From Lachnospiraceae bacterium (lineage in GTDB: Bacteria > Bacillota > Clostridia > Lachnospirales > Lachnospiraceae), in assembly GCA_910575035.1 (NCBI GenBank), contig CAJTDL010000003.1:186001-250000 (forward strand): a stretch of 64,000 bases of DNA, written 5' to 3'. Within the stretch, counting starts at the first letter, position 1, and each line of letters starts with the position of its first letter. This document shows, piece by piece, positions 41,833-49,523 of this stretch. The position numbers and the translations under genes were made by a program. The notes below the pieces were generated by a model. The model did no database searches. It saw only the letters and a list, made by a program, of their open reading frames with translations, and was not told where the DNA came from.

Positions 41833-43763
41833 GCGCCTGCCTCCCCTTCTAAACCCTGCCCTGCAGCAGCGCCCTGGCTCCTGCCTGCCTTTTTATAAAC
41901 ATCCAGGATCCTGCCTGCCACAGAATCCCCGTCAATCCCAAGCTCTTTGCGCAGGATATCTACATTCCCATGCTCCACATAAACGTCTGGGACTGCAATC
42001 TGGAGCACCTGAAAGCCCCGCTCTAACTCCTGTTTTGGCTCCTGGTGCAAATATTGGAGCACATGCTCGCCAAACCCGCCGCTTGCCACATTTTCTTCCA
42101 TAGTTACTAACAATTGATGGTTTTTTGCCAACTGATCCAGTAATTCCCCATCCAGCGGCTTGGCAAACCGGGCGTTCACCAAAGTAGGGGCAAACCCCTG
42201 TTCCTTCAGCTTCCCTTCCACTTCCAGCGCTGTCTTCACCATGCTCCCCAGGGCAACCAATGCAATCTGGCTCCCCTCCCGGATTACCTCGCTTTTCCCA
42301 TACACAATCTTGGCACGGGCTTCCTTAAGCCCATCATAGGCCTCGCCCCTTGGATAGCGTATGGCAATTGGATGGGGGAAATCCACGGCAAATTTGATCA
42401 TATCTGAAAGCTCCCATTTATTCTTAGGCGCCATGATATTCATATTTGGGATGGCGGACAGGTAAGATATGTCAAAAATCCCCTGATGGGTCTCCCCATC
42501 GCTGCCTACAAGCCCTGCCCGGTCAATGGCAAAGGCCACAGGCAAGTCCTGAATGCACACATCATGGAGGATCTGGTCATAAGCCCTTTGCAGAAAAGAT
42601 GAATACACCGCCACAATCGGCTTTAGGCCTGCCGACGCCAGCCCTGCCGCAAAGGTCACCGCATGCCCTTCCGCAATCCCAACATCAAAAAACCGCTCTG
42701 GGAACATATTGTGGAACCGTTTCAGCCCCGTCCCATCGCTCATGGCTGCGGTAATGGCCACCACCTGCCTGTCCCGCTCCCCTAACTTCCGCATAACAGT
42801 AGAAAAAATATCTGTATAATTTGCCTTCGCCCTGGGATGGGTGGGAAGGCCTGTCTCTATGTCAAAAGGCTCTGTCCCATGGAATCTGGCAGGATGGCGT
42901 TCCGCTGGAGGATAACCCTTCCCCTTCTGGGTAATCACATGGACAACCACCGCCCCCTTCACCTTGGAGGCTTCGCGGAATACCCGCAGCAGCTCATGGA
43001 TCTCATGCCCATCCACCGGCCCCAGATAGGTGATCCCCATATTTTCAAACAGCATGCCTGGAATGAAAAGCTGCTTAATGCTGCTTTTGGTCTTGCGGAT
43101 ATGCTCTACCATGCGCTCTCCATAAATGGGGATCTTATTCAGGGAATTTGTCACTCCATTCTTCAGCCCCTGGTAGGCATATGCTGTGCGCAGGTTGCCC
43201 AAATGCCTGGAAAGCCCACCCACATTTTCAGAAATGGACATATTGTTATCATTTAATACAATAATAAAATTCGTCTTCATCCGGGAGGCATTGTTCAAAG
43301 CCTCATAGGCCATTCCCCCAGTCAGGGCGCCGTCCCCAATCACAGACACTACCTGATAGCTGCCCCCTGTGATCTCCCTAGCCTCTGCATACCCAAGCCC
43401 TGCAGAGATAGAGGTGGAGCTGTGCCCGGTGCCAAAGCTGTCGCACCCACTCTCCCTTGGCTTCGGGAATCCGCTTATGCCGCCATATTTGCGCAGACAG
43501 TCAAACCCTTCTTTTCTTCCTGTCAAAAGCTTATGGGTATAAGACTGATGCCCCACATCCCAAATAATCTTATCCTCAGGAAGCTGAAAATAAAGGTGCA
43601 TCGCCATGGTAAGCTCCACCACTCCCAGGTTCGAAGCCAGATGCCCGCCGTTTTTTGAAATCTTACTGATTAAAAAATCCCTTATCTCCTCTGCCAGCAC
43701 AGGCAGTTCCGCTTCCTCCAATTTTTTGATATCATTAGGCTTCTCTATCTTTTCCAACACCAT
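41829..43763 (-). CDS. dxs: 1-deoxy-D-xylulose-5-phosphate synthase
   Basis: A 644-residue thiamine-diphosphate enzyme that condenses pyruvate and glyceraldehyde 3-phosphate at the start of the MEP isoprenoid pathway. Seen: GHQSYTHKLLTGR, the ThDP/Mg motif VIGDGALTGGMAYEALNN, the YLGPVDGHE segment and the C-terminal transketolase fold. The ATG at 43763 follows GGAGGGG at 6 nt. A Gly/Ala/Glu-rich tail of about 20 residues extends beyond the usual end. It lies 103 bp after the prenyl synthase gene, so two isoprenoid steps share the operon. Confidence 0.96.
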   Translation of the reverse strand: MVLEKIEKPNDIKKLEEAELPVLAEEIRDFLISKISKNGGHLASNLGVVELTMAMHLYFQLPEDKIIWDVGHQSYTHKLLTGRKEGFDCLRKYGGISGFPKPRESGCDSFGTGHSSTSISAGLGYAEAREITGGSYQVVSVIGDGALTGGMAYEALNNASRMKTNFIIVLNDNNMSISENVGGLSRHLGNLRTAYAYQGLKNGVTNSLNKIPIYGERMVEHIRKTKSSIKQLFIPGMLFENMGITYLGPVDGHEIHELLRVFREASKVKGAVVVHVITQKGKGYPPAERHPARFHGTEPFDIETGLPTHPRAKANYTDIFSTVMRKLGERDRQVVAITAAMSDGTGLKRFHNMFPERFFDVGIAEGHAVTFAAGLASAGLKPIVAVYSSFLQRAYDQILHDVCIQDLPVAFAIDRAGLVGSDGETHQGIFDISYLSAIPNMNIMAPKNKWELSDMIKFAVDFPHPIAIRYPRGEAYDGLKEARAKIVYGKSEVIREGSQIALVALGSMVKTALEVEGKLKEQGFAPTLVNARFAKPLDGELLDQLAKNHQLLVTMEENVASGGFGEHVLQYLHQEPKQELERGFQVLQIAVPDVYVEHGNVDILRKELGIDGDSVAGRILDVYKKAGRSQGAAAGQGLEGEAGA

Positions 43764-43866
43764 AGATTTCCCCTCCCTTCTCCTGTTCCCCCTCATAGTT
43801 TTCCAAGGTAATCCCATCCGCCCCAGCCTGCAGGCAGCTTTTGCGCCCTCTTTTCCGCGCCCTGCC

Positions 43867-44760
43867 TTACTTTTCCCGTTGGATCAATTCCAGCATCAGA
43901 CCATTGAGAAATTCATTCCGCACTACCAAGGTGTCTATCAGCTCCACGCTGTGCCTGGACAGGCGCTCCACTTCCTGCTTTGCCTGGGCAAGGCCAAACA
44001 ATGCCACGTATGTGGCCTTATGGTTCTTCTCATCACTTCCAATCGGCTTTCCCAAAACCTCTGCCGTACTGGTCACATCCAAAATATCATCCTGGATCTG
44101 GAATGCAAGCCCAAGCTCCCTGGCTGCCTGCTCCACCTTTTTTTGCTCGCTTTTGGTAGCCCCGGCAAGCACTGCCCCAATCAGCATGGAACCCTCTATC
44201 AATGCACTGGTCTTCAGCTGATAGATAAACTCCAGCATCCCCGCCTCTACAGGCTTCCCTTCTGCCTCCACATCCGCACACTGGCCGCCCAGCATGCCAT
44301 AGATTCCAGCCTTTGCCGCAAGCATCTGCAGCGCCTTCCCTATATTGGCATTTCCCGGCTCAATCTCAAAAGCCTTCACAGCCGTCTCAAAAGCATAGGT
44401 CAAAAGCCCGTCCCCTGCAAGGATTCCCATGGCTTCCCCAAACTGGGCATGCGTTGTCTTTTTGCCCCTGCGGTACGCGTCATTGTCCATGGCAGGCAGG
44501 TCATCATGCACCAAGGAATACGTATGTATCATTTCCATGGCAGCCATAAAGGGCTCTATTACCCTAGACCTTCCCCCAAACATCCGATAGGTTTCCCACA
44601 TCAGCATGGGGCGCAGGCGTTTCCCGCCAGCCAATATGCTGTAGTTCATTGCTGAAATCACCGTTTTCTGGTATCCCTCCTCCTTAGGAAGGTATTTGGC
44701 AATCACAGCCTCCATCTGCTCCGTCCTGGCTGCAATCTCCGCTTTTATATCCATATCCAC
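43867..44760 (-). CDS. ispA: Short-chain polyprenyl diphosphate synthase (farnesyl/geranylgeranyl type)
   Basis: A 297-residue trans-prenyl synthase with the first Asp-rich motif HDDLPAMDND (about residue 85) and the second FQIQDDILD (about 227), plus GGKRLRPML. It builds C15 or C20 diphosphates from IPP and DMAPP. Start is either GTG 44760 or ATG 44754; AAAGGA lies 4 and 10 nt upstream respectively. In relatives it directly follows xseB; here 2.1 kb with a restriction-modification system separates them. Chain length cannot be told from sequence alone. Confidence 0.93.
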   Translation of the reverse strand: MDMDIKAEIAARTEQMEAVIAKYLPKEEGYQKTVISAMNYSILAGGKRLRPMLMWETYRMFGGRSRVIEPFMAAMEMIHTYSLVHDDLPAMDNDAYRRGKKTTHAQFGEAMGILAGDGLLTYAFETAVKAFEIEPGNANIGKALQMLAAKAGIYGMLGGQCADVEAEGKPVEAGMLEFIYQLKTSALIEGSMLIGAVLAGATKSEQKKVEQAARELGLAFQIQDDILDVTSTAEVLGKPIGSDEKNHKATYVALFGLAQAKQEVERLSRHSVELIDTLVVRNEFLNGLMLELIQREK

Positions 44761-44895
44761 TCTATCCTTTCTAATGCCAGCAGCATAAAGCCTTCTTCCA
44801 TATCCCCCTAATCCATATCCAGCCCAAACCCATACAGGCTATCCATCCTATTTGAATCCATCCATAACTAATATCCCACAGCCTAAGCATACCGC

Positions 44896-45708
44896 TTATC
44901 TACGGAACCCATAATAACTGCCAAATCCAAGCATATAAACTGCCATCGCCATAGACGCCCCTTCCATGCTGCCTGCCTGGCTGGCAATCTCCCCCAGCTC
45001 TTCCAAAACGGTATCGTGGGGCACCTCCACCCCTTCTGTGCCTTTGACAACCTCCTCGATCACAGCCGGCAGCTCCATACACATCTGATAAAAAGCATCC
45101 TCCTGTCCTGTCACCAATGCATAGAACTGATCCATGCTGACCCTCCGGATCCTCCTATGGGAAACCTTATTCTTATCTACCGTAGTCTCCCACTTTATAT
45201 TCTGGGACCTCTGCGCAATGGCTTCCACCAAAAAACAGGCACAGTCATCATCCCGCAGCAATTGGTTCTGCATCTTAATATAAGTCTTCCCCGCAGAAGC
45301 AGAGTTCATGGTATTATGCTTATTCTTCATCTCCACATAGACGGTATGTACCACATCTCCCCCAGGCAGCGCAATGCCATCTTCATTTTGGTAGATCACA
45401 TCCCATCCGCCTTCCTTGCCATTATCCGGCACACGGCAATGCTCCATATACTGAAATATCCCCTGGTGAAAATACCCAATATCATTATTATTCGCCTTAT
45501 CCCGCTGCCGAAAGACCTCATTCCCCACTATCGTCTCCCAGTCAAAGCCATAAACCGTCTTATCAAAGATCAATTTGACCGGGTCAATGATATTCTTATT
45601 AAAGCGCTTCACATCAAAGGGCTTCAGCTTCTCCCCATATTTCTCAATAGCCACCTTCACATGCCTCCGGAAATCATCTTCTGAAATAAAGCTTATTGTC
45701 CATCCCAC
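44896..45708 (-). CDS. Eco47II-family type II restriction endonuclease
   Basis: A 270-residue nuclease matching the RE_Eco47II family along its length (NNNDIGYFHQGIFQYM, YVEMKNKHNTMNSASAGKTY, QNQLLRDDDCACFLVEAIAQ, RRVSMDQFYALVTG). The Asp of GWDVIY with the Glu and Lys of VEMKNK form a plausible PD-(D/E)XK site. Family members cut GGNCC/GGWCC-type sites; the exact target here is not deducible. It starts with GTG 45708, 8 nt after GAGGGG, and overlaps the methyltransferase end by 16 bp, so the cognate methylase is translated first. Confidence 0.88.
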   Translation of the reverse strand: MGWTISFISEDDFRRHVKVAIEKYGEKLKPFDVKRFNKNIIDPVKLIFDKTVYGFDWETIVGNEVFRQRDKANNNDIGYFHQGIFQYMEHCRVPDNGKEGGWDVIYQNEDGIALPGGDVVHTVYVEMKNKHNTMNSASAGKTYIKMQNQLLRDDDCACFLVEAIAQRSQNIKWETTVDKNKVSHRRIRRVSMDQFYALVTGQEDAFYQMCMELPAVIEEVVKGTEGVEVPHDTVLEELGEIASQAGSMEGASMAMAVYMLGFGSYYGFRR

Positions 45709-46715
45709 GTTTGCATCCCCTCCAGTGCCTCATATATTTTCGCCGCCACCTCATAAGCCAGGTTCACCGGAACCGCATTCCCCACCTGCTTATACTGGGA
45801 CATGGCGTTCCCACAAAACTCCCATTCATCCGGGAAGCTCTGGCAACGGGCATTTTCCCGCACTGTAAAAGGCCGCGCTTCCAGGGGATGGCACCGCTCC
45901 GTCTGTTTCTGGGAAGGGGAAGTCAAAACTGTCAGGGATGGCTCCTCCATACTCATCCGCCGCAGGATCCCCGTCCTGCCCCCTTCCATATTCCAACAGC
46001 TCTTCATATATTCCTTGGCAATGTCCTGGTCAATATCCCTCCAATAGCCTCCCGCCGGCACCAATTCAAAAATCTTCCGCTTATTCTCCCCATAGGCAAT
46101 GCCCACGCTTTGGGGGACATTCTGCAGCACATCCCGCAGCACAGGCTTATAACTGTGGGGCTTAGGGAACTCATAATGGAGCCTGTCCCTTAAATCCTTC
46201 CGAATCCCTATGGTGATCAGCCTCTCCCGCTTCTGGGCTACCCCATAATTCCAGGCATTCAATACCTGCTTTTGGATAGTATACCCAGTTTTCTCAAAAA
46301 TCTGCAGCATAGTCTGAAATGTCTTGCCCCCATCATGGGAGCAAAGCCCTTTGACATTTTCAAATAAAAACATCCTGGGCTGCAATTTTTCCAGGAAGAT
46401 TGCATAATGGTAAAACAAAGTGCCCCGGGCGTCCTCCAAGCCCAGGCGTTTGCCTGCATAAGAAAATGCCTGGCAGGGCGCGCCGCCGGAAAGCAAGTCC
46501 AGCTCTCCACGCTTAACGTGGAAATATTCTTCTAGATCCAGTTCTGTTATCCGCGCAATATCATCACAGACCACGTTCCAATCCGGCCTGTTTTTACATA
46601 GGGTATCACAGGCATCCTTGTCAATCTCAATCAAACCCAGGGGATGGAAGCCAGCTTTCTCAAGGCCAAGTGCCAAGCCGCCTGCCCCTGCAAATAATTC
46701 AATTGTTGTAAACAT
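45693..46715 (-). CDS. DNA (cytosine-5-)-methyltransferase of the restriction-modification system
   Basis: A 340-residue C5 methylase: motif I ELFAGAGGLALGLEKAG, catalytic motif IV GGAPCQAFSYAGKR, motif VI FENVKGL, motif VIII AQKRERLITIGI, a target-recognition region (about 190-280) and motif X QVGNAVPV. It protects host DNA from the adjacent endonuclease. The ATG at 46715 is chosen: AGAGAGG lies 5 nt upstream and motif I then starts at residue 5, as usual. It has its own promoter just upstream. The gene pair sits inside an otherwise conserved housekeeping operon. Confidence 0.95.
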   Translation of the reverse strand: MFTTIELFAGAGGLALGLEKAGFHPLGLIEIDKDACDTLCKNRPDWNVVCDDIARITELDLEEYFHVKRGELDLLSGGAPCQAFSYAGKRLGLEDARGTLFYHYAIFLEKLQPRMFLFENVKGLCSHDGGKTFQTMLQIFEKTGYTIQKQVLNAWNYGVAQKRERLITIGIRKDLRDRLHYEFPKPHSYKPVLRDVLQNVPQSVGIAYGENKRKIFELVPAGGYWRDIDQDIAKEYMKSCWNMEGGRTGILRRMSMEEPSLTVLTSPSQKQTERCHPLEARPFTVRENARCQSFPDEWEFCGNAMSQYKQVGNAVPVNLAYEVAAKIYEALEGMQTWDGQ

Positions 46716-46746
46716 ATGTGCCTCTCTTTCGAACATATTTTCTGTC

Positions 46747-46775
46747 ATCATATCATGTTTTGGGTGGTAATGCAA
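46747..46775 (-). promoter_or_regulatory. Dedicated promoter of the restriction-modification pair
   Basis: Minus-strand -35 TTGCAT (46770-46775), 17-bp spacer, -10 TATGAT (46747-46752), about 32 bp before the methylase start and downstream of xseB. Confidence 0.75.
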
Positions 46776-46848
46776 GGATTTTTTGCTGGGAAGGGGGAGG
46801 CGCCATATGCTGGCTGGTTCTAAAGGACAAGGCGTTTTACCGCCATAT

Positions 46849-47094
46849 TCAGGATTCCAGCTCCCCAAAGGGCTCTAGGCTGCCTTGATTATTCAGTATG
46901 AGCATTTTTTTCTCTACAGCGTCTATTTTTTGATTGCAGAGCTTTAATTTTTGGATCCCTTGTTCGTATAGGACGAAGGAATCCTCCAGCGTCACTTCAC
47001 GGTCTTGCATTTTCTGTATAATATGGTCTAATTCCTGGAAGGTTTCTTCCAAGGATGGTTCTTCTTTCTCTCTTTGGCTCATTTTTATCTCCAT
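46849..47094 (-). CDS. xseB: Exodeoxyribonuclease VII small subunit
   Basis: An 81-residue helical protein with the family pattern SLEETFQELDHIIQKMQDREVTLEDSFVLYEQG and K-x-C-x-x-x-I-D-x-V-E-K-K. It binds XseA to form the single-strand DNA exonuclease. Two in-frame ATGs, 47094 and 47082, both have purine-rich sites. The first overlaps the xseA end by 10 bp. It is the last gene before the restriction-modification insertion. Confidence 0.93.
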   Translation of the reverse strand: MEIKMSQREKEEPSLEETFQELDHIIQKMQDREVTLEDSFVLYEQGIQKLKLCNQKIDAVEKKMLILNNQGSLEPFGELES

Positions 47095-48347
47095 TTTTCC
47101 TCATTTTTCATTTCAGTTCTCCAATACCTATTCCAGGCTTCCCTTTCCGTTTGCGCCACTTCCTTAACCTCCGCGGCAATCTTTCCATCCAGCATATAAA
47201 TTCCCAAAAGCCCTCCCGGTGCCACATCCTCCGTACTGCAGACAGCCCGGCCTTTTTCATCTGATACAAACGCATAGCCCTGGCTTAATTTCCTTACTGG
47301 GGAAACGGCCTCTAAGCGCTGGGCATACAATTCCATCCTGTGCTTTTCCCGCGTCAGGCAGGATTCCATCCTTATATGCAGCTTCTCCTCCAAATCTGCC
47401 GCTGTCTGCCGTTTTTCATTGACCTGGCTCTCCGGCGACAAAAGCTGGAGCCGGCTGCCATACTGCAGCGCCAGTTCCCTGGAACGCTCCAGCTTCTCGG
47501 TTATCCTGCGGCTTAATTCCAATTGCAGGGACAATAAGGATGACTCCAGCCCATGGATATCATAGACTGCAAGCTCCGCTGCTGCCGAAGGGGTTGGCGC
47601 CCGTAAATCTGCCACAAAATCTGCAATTGTCGTATCCGTTTCATGTCCCACAGCAGAAATCGTAGGAGTTTGGCATTCAAAAATGGCCCTTGCCACGATT
47701 TCCTCGTTAAAGGCCCATAAATCTTCCATGGAGCCGCCGCCCCGTCCCAGGATAATCACATCTACACCCAGATGGTCCAATGCGCGGATACCATTGGCGA
47801 TACTGGCGGCTGCCCCTTCCCCCTGCACCAAGGCTGGGAATAAAATGGTCTGGACATAAGGGTTCCTGCGGCGGCTGATATTTTGGATATCACGGATGGC
47901 TGCGCCTGTTGGGGCTGTCACAATGCCCAATGTCCGGATGTATTTGGGGATTGGCTGCTTGTACTCCTGGGCAAACATGCCCATTTCTTCCAGCTCCCGC
48001 TTCAGCCTTTCAAAACGCTGGTAAAGAAGCCCCTCCCCATCGGGCAGGATCTCACGGGCATAGAGCTGATATTTTCCATCCCGCTCATAAACGGAAATGG
48101 AGCCAAGCGCAATGACATTGTCCCCATTTTTCATAGAAAAAGCCAGGCCTTTACGGTTTTTGGCAAATAACACGCCATTCAGCGCCCCTGTCCCATCCTT
48201 CAATGTGAAATAAATATGGCCGGACGTGTGGTATTTGCAATTGGATACCTCTCCCTTTACATAGATGCGGTTCATCATAAAATCCTGGGTAAACATATTT
48301 TTAATGTAGGAATTAACCTGCCCTACGGTGTATACATTCTTCATCAT
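47085..48347 (-). CDS. xseA: Exodeoxyribonuclease VII large subunit
   Basis: A 420-residue catalytic subunit: N-terminal OB fold (about 5-100, VKGEVSNCKYHTSGHIYFTLKD), then the catalytic core with the conserved IILGRGGGSMEDLWAFNEE, ISAVGHETDTTIADFVADLRAPTPS motifs, and a coiled-coil C-terminus. Degrades single-stranded DNA in repair. Its ATG overlaps the nusB stop by 4 bp. Full length. Confidence 0.97.
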   Translation of the reverse strand: MMKNVYTVGQVNSYIKNMFTQDFMMNRIYVKGEVSNCKYHTSGHIYFTLKDGTGALNGVLFAKNRKGLAFSMKNGDNVIALGSISVYERDGKYQLYAREILPDGEGLLYQRFERLKRELEEMGMFAQEYKQPIPKYIRTLGIVTAPTGAAIRDIQNISRRRNPYVQTILFPALVQGEGAAASIANGIRALDHLGVDVIILGRGGGSMEDLWAFNEEIVARAIFECQTPTISAVGHETDTTIADFVADLRAPTPSAAAELAVYDIHGLESSLLSLQLELSRRITEKLERSRELALQYGSRLQLLSPESQVNEKRQTAADLEEKLHIRMESCLTREKHRMELYAQRLEAVSPVRKLSQGYAFVSDEKGRAVCSTEDVAPGGLLGIYMLDGKIAAEVKEVAQTEREAWNRYWRTEMKNEEKWR

Positions 48348-48739
48348 ACTAATTTTGCAAGAACCCCGTTGACAAAGGATGAAGAATCATCGGTGCCATA
48401 GCTCTTTGCAAGCTCTACTGCCTCGTTGATCGCCACCCCTTCCGGGACATCCTCCTCAAATTTCATCTCATAAACGGCAAGGCGTATCAAAGTCAGGTCT
48501 GTCTTGCCCATACGGCTGGTCTTCCACCCCTGGGCCACCTGGTTGACCATGGCGTCCAGTTCTTCGATACGCTCCAGGATTTTCCCAAATTTTTCTTGTA
48601 TATATATGGTATCCTTTCCCTCTTCCATTCCTGATTCTTCCAAAAAAAGCTGCAGCTGCTCTGCCATTTGCTCCCTCTCATGGAATTCTACACGGAATAA
48701 CAGCTTAAAAATCTGCTCTCTGACTTCTCTTCGGCTCAT
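48344..48739 (-). CDS. nusB: Transcription antitermination factor NusB
   Basis: A 131-residue all-helical RNA-binding protein (MSRREVREQIFKLLFRVEFH start; C-terminal LRLAVYE-like and VPEGVAINEAVELAKSYGTDDSSSFVNGVL). It acts with NusE at boxA in rRNA antitermination. The ATG at 48739 is preceded by GGAAGG; an upstream ATG 5 codons earlier lacks a ribosome binding site. It starts 26 bp after the Asp23-like gene and overlaps xseA by 4 bp. Confidence 0.95.
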   Translation of the reverse strand: MSRREVREQIFKLLFRVEFHEREQMAEQLQLFLEESGMEEGKDTIYIQEKFGKILERIEELDAMVNQVAQGWKTSRMGKTDLTLIRLAVYEMKFEEDVPEGVAINEAVELAKSYGTDDSSSFVNGVLAKLV

Positions 48740-48765
48740 ATCCCTTCCTCTCATGCTGTACTGGC

Positions 48766-49143
48766 TTATTTATGCTTATCCAAGTCTACTCTGGCTATGC
48801 GGACATTTACACGGCTCACGCCCAGTCCAGTCATATTCTCAATCGCAGACTTCACCTTTTCCTGCACACTGGCGGAAACCTTAGGAATCGCATAGCCAAA
48901 GCGGATGTTCAGTGCCACGTCCACGCTTACCACATTCTCCTGGATCTTCACTTTAATCCCCTTAGAAAGGTTCTTCATTCCCAATTTGCTGACCAGCTCA
49001 TTCGTAATATTCCCACGCATGGAGCTCACGCCTTCCACCTCTGTGGCTGCCAAGCCTGCAATAATTGCCACCACCTCATCAGCAATGCGCACTTCTCCTA
49101 AATTATCATCCTTTATCATATATGCCTTTCTATCTTCAGCCAT
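48766..49143 (-). CDS. Asp23/Gls24 family envelope stress protein
   Basis: A 125-residue Asp23-family protein (LGEVRIADEVVAIIAGLAATE, then VEGVSSMRG; KGIKVKIQENVVSVDVALNIRFGYAIPKV). Members are peripheral to the membrane and linked to envelope homeostasis. It regularly heads the nusB operon in Clostridia. The ATG at 49143 sits 7 nt after AGGAGG; the GTG one codon earlier is possible. Its leader contains three 50-bp repeats, so any regulation there would affect this and downstream genes. Confidence 0.94.
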   Translation of the reverse strand: MAEDRKAYMIKDDNLGEVRIADEVVAIIAGLAATEVEGVSSMRGNITNELVSKLGMKNLSKGIKVKIQENVVSVDVALNIRFGYAIPKVSASVQEKVKSAIENMTGLGVSRVNVRIARVDLDKHK

Positions 49144-49169
49144 CACTACGCCTCCTAAAAATTAATTTT

Positions 49170-49319
49170 CATTATTATTGCGCTGCTTTCTGCGCATCAA
49201 GGATGCCCGATAGGGCGTTCATTATTATTGCGCTGCTTTCTGCGCATCAAGGATGCCCGATAGGGCGTTCATTATTATTGCGCTGCTTTCTGCGCATCAA
49301 GGATGCCCGATAGGGCGTT
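49170..49319 (-). repeat. Three perfect 50-bp tandem repeats in the asp23-nusB leader
   Basis: Units at 49170-49219, 49220-49269 and 49270-49319 are identical. Each contains a GCGC-x8-GCGC stem and a GCCC-GATA-GGGC hairpin. Read on the minus strand, each unit is also a complete mini-frame MNALSGILDAQKAAQ followed by TAATAATG, where the next unit's ATG overlaps the second stop. No ribosome binding site precedes these ATGs. With the promoter at about 49329, all three units would be transcribed as 5' UTR, ending 27 bp before the asp23 start. Confidence 0.9.
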
Positions 49320-49328
49320 CATTTTCTT

Positions 49329-49356
49329 ATTATAGCAGAATCTCAAACATTTGCAA
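49329..49356 (-). promoter_or_regulatory. Promoter of the asp23-nusB operon
   Basis: Minus-strand -10 TATAAT (49329-49334) with TTGCAA (49351-49356) 16 bp upstream as a fair -35. This places the start of transcription next to the first 50-bp repeat. Confidence 0.7.
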
Positions 49357-49416
49357 AGGTATTCTGCCCAATTTTCGAAATTCCATCTGCAAGTGTATTT
49401 TGCCCAATTTTCGGAA
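49351..49416. repeat. Imperfect 30-bp direct repeat between divergent promoters
   Basis: 49351-49380 and 49387-49416 match in about 25 of 30 positions (36-bp period), both ending in GCCCAATTTTCG(A/G)AA. They cover the -35 of the asp23 promoter and lie upstream of pfp. They could be a tandem operator or a small duplication. Confidence 0.6.
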
Positions 49417-49461
49417 GTTTATCTTAATTTGAAAAGAATACTGGTTTTTTCGGAAAGGCTG

Positions 49462-49470
49462 TGCTATAAT
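49462..49470 (+). promoter_or_regulatory. Extended -10 promoter of pfp
   Basis: TGCTATAAT (hexamer 49465-49470) is an extended -10; no clear -35 is seen 17 bp upstream. It lies 54 bp before the pfp start codon. Confidence 0.7.
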
Positions 49471-49523
49471 AAGCAACGTTAGCAAAAATGAAAAAATCAT
49501 ACAATTATTTGGAGGAAACCAGA

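Noticed and set aside
46716-46868. N-terminal extension of the cytosine methyltransferase
   Set aside because: It would run through the promoter at 46747-46775 and into the xseB end; AGAGAGG and motif I position support the start at 46715.
49065-49313. Plus-strand frame running through the 50-bp repeats
   Set aside because: It lies antisense to the asp23 start and leader and its pattern merely reflects the repeat sequence.
49170-49319. CRISPR-like array
   Set aside because: The units are contiguous and identical with no spacers, and no cas genes are nearby; this is a tandem repeat.
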